Assembly (NCBI GenBank): GCA_903958995.1
Contig: CAJBVG010000061.1
Span: forward strand, 1-9,111
Origin: an uncultured bacterium
GTDB taxonomy: Bacteria; Bacteroidota; Bacteroidia; Sphingobacteriales; Sphingobacteriaceae
Length of the DNA: 9,111 nt
Reading direction: 5' to 3'
Shown piece after piece: positions 6,493 to 9,111 of the stretch; the stretch's first letter is position 1; every line of letters begins with the position of its first letter. Below the pieces are notes generated by a model. It saw nothing but the letters and a program-made list of their open reading frames with translations, ran no database searches and was not told the DNA's origin. The translations under genes were made by a program, and so were the position numbers.

Positions 6493-8202
6493 ATGAAAAA
6501 ACTTTTACTAATAGCAGTATTGGCGGGTTTATCCTTCACTACTCAAGCACGTAAAGTTATGTTCCAAGTAAATATGACGGGGCAAACTGTAAGTGCAAAT
6601 GGTGTACACTTAGTTGGTAACTTTAATGACATCAACTATGACCAAACACCAGAAAATTCAACATTGATTAACTGGGATCCTACAGCTTACGCAATGACTG
6701 ACCCTAACTCTGATGGTATTTATACATACATCATGGATATGGCAGGTGATTTACCATACGAATACAAATTCGTAAACGGTAATGCTTGGGGTACTGAAGA
6801 AACTGTACCAGGTATCGCTAACGTAGGTGGTGGTAACTCTAACCGTTTCTCATGGGTTAATACGGGTACTGATACATTAGCATTACCAGCTTATTCTTTT
6901 GGTGGATCAGCTCCAGCAGGTATGAAATTGGTTATTTTCCAAGTAGACATGTCGAAAGTTTCTGCAGTAAGCGCTAATGGCGTTCACGTTGCAGGTGGTT
7001 TCCAAGGTTGGAATCCAGCAGGTTCTAAAATGTTAAATTACAATGGTAATGGTGCATTTGGAGGTTTCATATACAAATACTCAGCTTACATGGCTGCTAG
7101 TACAGGTTCTGAATACAAATTCGTAAACGACAATGGTTGGGGTGGAGCAGAAAGTGTTCCTTCAGCTTGTAACGTAGGTGGAAACAGAAATTTCCCTGGA
7201 ACTACTAAAGATACAGTAATTGCTAGAGTTTGTTTTAACTCTTGTGATGCTTGTCCAGCTAACCCACTACCTATATACAACGTAACTTTCCGTGTTGATA
7301 TGACTACTGCTTGTGGTCAGGATTCAGTGGATGTTGCTGGTGGTGCAATCAATGGTTGGGCTGGTGGAACTTGGTTAACTCCAATTTCTGCAGGTAGCAA
7401 AATTTACTCAGTTACTGTAGCATTAGACTCAGGTGAGATTGAATATAAATTCAGAAAGCATTTAAATGGTTTCGTAGTTTGGGAAGGCGTTGCTAACCGT
7501 AAACACGTATTAACATCAGATACTACATTTAACTTAGTATGTTTCAACCAAGATTCACTTTGTGCTCCTGCTGTTGCTCCTGCTGATGTTCATTTCATTG
7601 TTGACTTATCTAATGAAGTTCCAAATGCAAATGGTGACATTTTCATCATGGGTAACTTTACTTTACCAAACTGGCAAGATGGAGCTATTCGTTTAACAGC
7701 AGTTGCTGGTCAAATCGGATGGTACGAAACTACTATCAACATGTGCGAGCCTTCTTTTGCATTCGTATTCGCTAACGGTCCTGTTTCTTCAAACGCAAAC
7801 GTAGAATCATTCCCGAATTCAGCAGATAGAGGTTGTGTTGTTGATAATGGTGTTGGAGGATTTAACCGTGTGTTCACACGTTTAGACGGTGCTGCTAAAA
7901 CTATTGCTTACACATTCAATACTTGTAATGTATTAACAGGTATCGATAACAGCAAATTAGAAGCTACTTCAATTAACATGTTCCCTAACCCATCAAATGA
8001 GTCGACTACGATTTCATTTAATGATAATGCAGCTAAACACATCGTAACAGTTTCTGACGTTACTGGTCGTGTTGTAGCTAAATACAATTCATCAGAAAAT
8101 TCTATTAACGTAAATACTCAAAACCTTAATGCAGGTGTTTACTTCGTTTCAATCCAAAATGAAAGAAATGAAAGTGCATCATTAAAGTTAATGGTTCGTT
8201 AA
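6493..8202 (+). CDS. Secreted protein with four tandem starch-binding-like (CBM20/CBM48-type) domains and a T9SS sorting tail
   Basis: A complete 569-residue protein with no catalytic domain, probably an extracellular or surface alpha-glucan-binding protein. A type I signal peptide covers residues 1-19 (cleavage after TQA). Four related beta-sandwich units follow: D1 about 21-131, D2 145-246, D3 261-350 and D4 365-478. Each opens with a strand like F-x-V-D/N-M (FQVNM 24-28, FQVDM 149-153, FRVDM 266-270, FIVDL 368-372). Each then has a glycine-aromatic turn like the CBM48 'GDFNNW' (VGNFNDI, AGGFQGWNP, AGGAINGW, MGNFTLPNW). D1-D3 also share an EYKF strand (90-93, 207-210, 317-320). Exposed tryptophans such as W173, W289 and W394 are candidate sugar-stacking residues. 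Residues 495-569 form a type A T9SS tail (MFPNPS 496-501, VSDVTGRVV 520-528, LNAGVYFVSI 545-554). By context it may replace SusE/SusF, but it is not a lipoprotein. Ten cysteines all lie outside D1. It is divergent from the amylase and followed by a terminator. Confidence 0.88.
   Translation: MKKLLLIAVLAGLSFTTQARKVMFQVNMTGQTVSANGVHLVGNFNDINYDQTPENSTLINWDPTAYAMTDPNSDGIYTYIMDMAGDLPYEYKFVNGNAWGTEETVPGIANVGGGNSNRFSWVNTGTDTLALPAYSFGGSAPAGMKLVIFQVDMSKVSAVSANGVHVAGGFQGWNPAGSKMLNYNGNGAFGGFIYKYSAYMAASTGSEYKFVNDNGWGGAESVPSACNVGGNRNFPGTTKDTVIARVCFNSCDACPANPLPIYNVTFRVDMTTACGQDSVDVAGGAINGWAGGTWLTPISAGSKIYSVTVALDSGEIEYKFRKHLNGFVVWEGVANRKHVLTSDTTFNLVCFNQDSLCAPAVAPADVHFIVDLSNEVPNANGDIFIMGNFTLPNWQDGAIRLTAVAGQIGWYETTINMCEPSFAFVFANGPVSSNANVESFPNSADRGCVVDNGVGGFNRVFTRLDGAAKTIAYTFNTCNVLTGIDNSKLEATSINMFPNPSNESTTISFNDNAAKHIVTVSDVTGRVVAKYNSSENSINVNTQNLNAGVYFVSIQNERNESASLKLMVR
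6760..6778 (+). repeat. Exact 19-bp DNA repeat, copy in domain 1
   Basis: GAATACAAATTCGTAAACG is identical to 7111-7129, 351 bp downstream. It encodes the EYKFVN strand of domain 1. A second exact match, TAACGTAGGTGG at 6819-6830 and 7170-7181, has the same 351-bp offset. Confidence 0.85.
7111..7129 (+). repeat. Exact 19-bp DNA repeat, copy in domain 2
   Basis: Identical to 6760-6778, encoding the EYKFVN strand of domain 2. The shared 351-bp offset with a second 12-bp match points to duplication of a 117-codon unit. Confidence 0.85.
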
Positions 8203-8222
8203 TTTTTGTTCAATAATTAGTG

Positions 8223-8256
8223 AAAAAGACCTCATCATACATGAGGTCTTTTTTTT
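8223..8256 (+). terminator. Intrinsic (rho-independent) terminator after the four-domain gene
   Basis: A perfect 13-bp stem, AAAAAGACCTCAT paired with ATGAGGTCTTTTT, around a CATAC loop, followed by T to 8256 (eight T in a row from 8249). It begins 20 bp after the stop at 8202. The A-run on the 5' side could also allow termination on the minus strand. It ends only 12 bp before the next ATG at 8269, leaving no room for a separate promoter between them. Confidence 0.93.
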
Positions 8257-8268
8257 GTATCTTACATT

Positions 8269-9111
8269 ATGAAAAAATCTATTCTATCCATCTTATTTTA
8301 CAGTTTTATTGCTGTAAATAGTAGTTTCGCTCAAGATTTAACTGCGTACCCACCTAATTGGTACAAAGGAATGAAAGACTCGGTGCTTCAAATTGTCATA
8401 CACCGAAAAGACATTCGCGATGCGAAAATTAACATGACTTCTGATGCCGTAAAAATCATCAAAAGGTATCCTAGTAATCATGTAGATTATATGATGCTGG
8501 ATTTAAGTATTCCAAGCAATTACGTCGCAAATACTATCCCTATTGAATTTATCATAAAGAAAAAAAAGGTAGTAATGAACTACCCACTCCTAGAGAATCC
8601 TCGATTAACAAAGAAAATATTAAGTGGCAATGATTTGGTGTATTTAATTATGCCTGATCGTTTTGCTAATGGCGATTACTCGAATGACGCCATCTCTTCA
8701 TTAAATGAGAAAAAAGTAAATCGCAAAGAGCCTTTTGCTCGTCACGGTGGCGACTTAAAAGGCATTCAAAACAATTTATCCTATCTCCAAAACTTAGGTG
8801 TAACAACATTATGGTTAACTCCGTTTCAAATTAACAATGAACCGGAAGCATCTTACCATGGCTATGCTATTACTGATCACTATTTAACTGACCCGCGATT
8901 TGGAACAAATGTTGATTATAAAAATCTATCGCAAGCTGCACATCAACGTGGGATGAAAATGTGTGTTGACTTGGTATTTAATCATATCGGCGATGAGCAT
9001 TGGATGGTAAAAGATATGCCCTTCCCGAATTTCATTCATCAATTCGATACGTTTACAAAAACTAATTATTACGCTACTTCTTTGCTAGATCCTTACGCTG
9101 CACCATCCGAT
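8269..9111 (+). CDS. SusA/neopullulanase-like GH13 enzyme (cyclomaltodextrinase type), N-terminal 281 residues, cut by window edge
   Basis: The frame is open from the ATG at 8269 to the last base, 281 codons; relatives are about 600-620 residues, so a little under half is seen. A type I signal peptide (1-21, cleavage near SFA-Q) lacks a lipobox, so a periplasmic location is likely. Residues 27-110 match the cyclomaltodextrinase N-terminal beta domain (YPPNWYKGMKDSVLQIVIH, compare 'PPFWWVGMKNPELQL' in the family). The GH13 barrel follows with VYLIMPDRFANGD (124-136), HGGDLKGI (159-166), YHGYAITDHYLTDPRFGT (196-213) and region I VDLVFNH (233-239). The nucleophile, acid/base and region IV fall beyond the window, so activity cannot be confirmed. 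Known role of close families: periplasmic cleavage of imported malto-oligosaccharides, pullulan or cyclodextrins. The ATG is chosen because the signal peptide follows directly. No Shine-Dalgarno-like sequence is seen, as usual in this phylum. Confidence 0.92.
   Translation, partial: MKKSILSILFYSFIAVNSSFAQDLTAYPPNWYKGMKDSVLQIVIHRKDIRDAKINMTSDAVKIIKRYPSNHVDYMMLDLSIPSNYVANTIPIEFIIKKKKVVMNYPLLENPRLTKKILSGNDLVYLIMPDRFANGDYSNDAISSLNEKKVNRKEPFARHGGDLKGIQNNLSYLQNLGVTTLWLTPFQINNEPEASYHGYAITDHYLTDPRFGTNVDYKNLSQAAHQRGMKMCVDLVFNHIGDEHWMVKDMPFPNFIHQFDTFTKTNYYATSLLDPYAAPSD

Larger units (their letters stand above)
6553..7926 (+). repeat. Four diverged tandem domain repeats within one gene
   Basis: The encoded F-x-V-D/N-M motifs recur at residues 24, 149, 266 and 368, a period of about 102-125 residues. 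The EYKF motifs of units 1, 2 and 3 recur at residues 90, 207 and 317. Units 1 and 2 are the closest pair; unit 4 is the most diverged and lacks a clear EYKF strand, having FAFVF at 422-426 instead. Unit boundaries are estimated from motif positions. Confidence 0.75.

Noticed and set aside
7086..7280. Minus-strand open frame of 64 codons inside the four-domain gene
   Set aside because: Antisense to a repetitive coding region with conserved domain motifs; a chance frame.
8256..8266. TGTA-TCT-TACA, a short inverted repeat just before the SusA-like start, as a third operator
   Set aside because: The arms are only 4 bp and the spacing is 3 bp rather than the 5 bp of the two intergenic palindromes; it could easily arise by chance.

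Overview
The window looks like part of a starch or maltodextrin (alpha-glucan) utilisation locus of an AT-rich, environmental-type Bacteroidota. Three things support this: an adjacent SusC-like and SusD-like pair, two proteins ending in type IX secretion (T9SS) sorting tails, and no Shine-Dalgarno-like sequence before the starts. Having both T9SS tails and a SusC/D pair suggests Flavobacteriia, Chitinophagia, Sphingobacteriia or relatives rather than gut Bacteroides. I cannot place the genus.

Layout: on the minus strand, read from about 6341 down to 1, lies a compact operon. It encodes a secreted multidomain GH13 alpha-amylase-family enzyme (6341-3534), a SusC-like TonB-dependent transporter (3524-498) and a SusD-like surface lipoprotein cut by the left edge (486-1). 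The gaps are only 9 and 11 bp. On the plus strand, divergent from the amylase, lie a secreted protein with four tandem starch-binding-like domains and a T9SS tail (6493-8202), a strong intrinsic terminator (8223-8256), and the first 281 codons of a SusA/neopullulanase-type GH13 enzyme that runs off the right edge (8269-9111).

The 151-bp divergent intergenic region (6342-6492) is the likely control point. It carries two copies of one palindrome, GTGTA-N5-TACAC, with centres 36 bp apart. The second copy sits just upstream of a plausible Bacteroidota-type promoter (TTTG, 19 bp, TAATTTCA) facing the plus-strand gene. The likely reading is one regulator controlling both arms; no regulator gene is in the window.

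Inferred pathway: the T9SS-exported amylase cuts polysaccharide outside the cell, the four-domain protein binds glucan outside the cell, SusD/SusC import oligosaccharides, and the SusA-like enzyme cuts them in the periplasm. The most distinctive feature is that the roles held in the classical Bacteroides sus system by lipoproteins (SusE/F binding proteins and the SusG amylase) appear here to be held by T9SS cargo. This is a variant of a known theme rather than clearly a new system. No RNA genes, CRISPR arrays, insertion sequences or other mobile elements were seen. There is no gene-free stretch longer than 300 bases.
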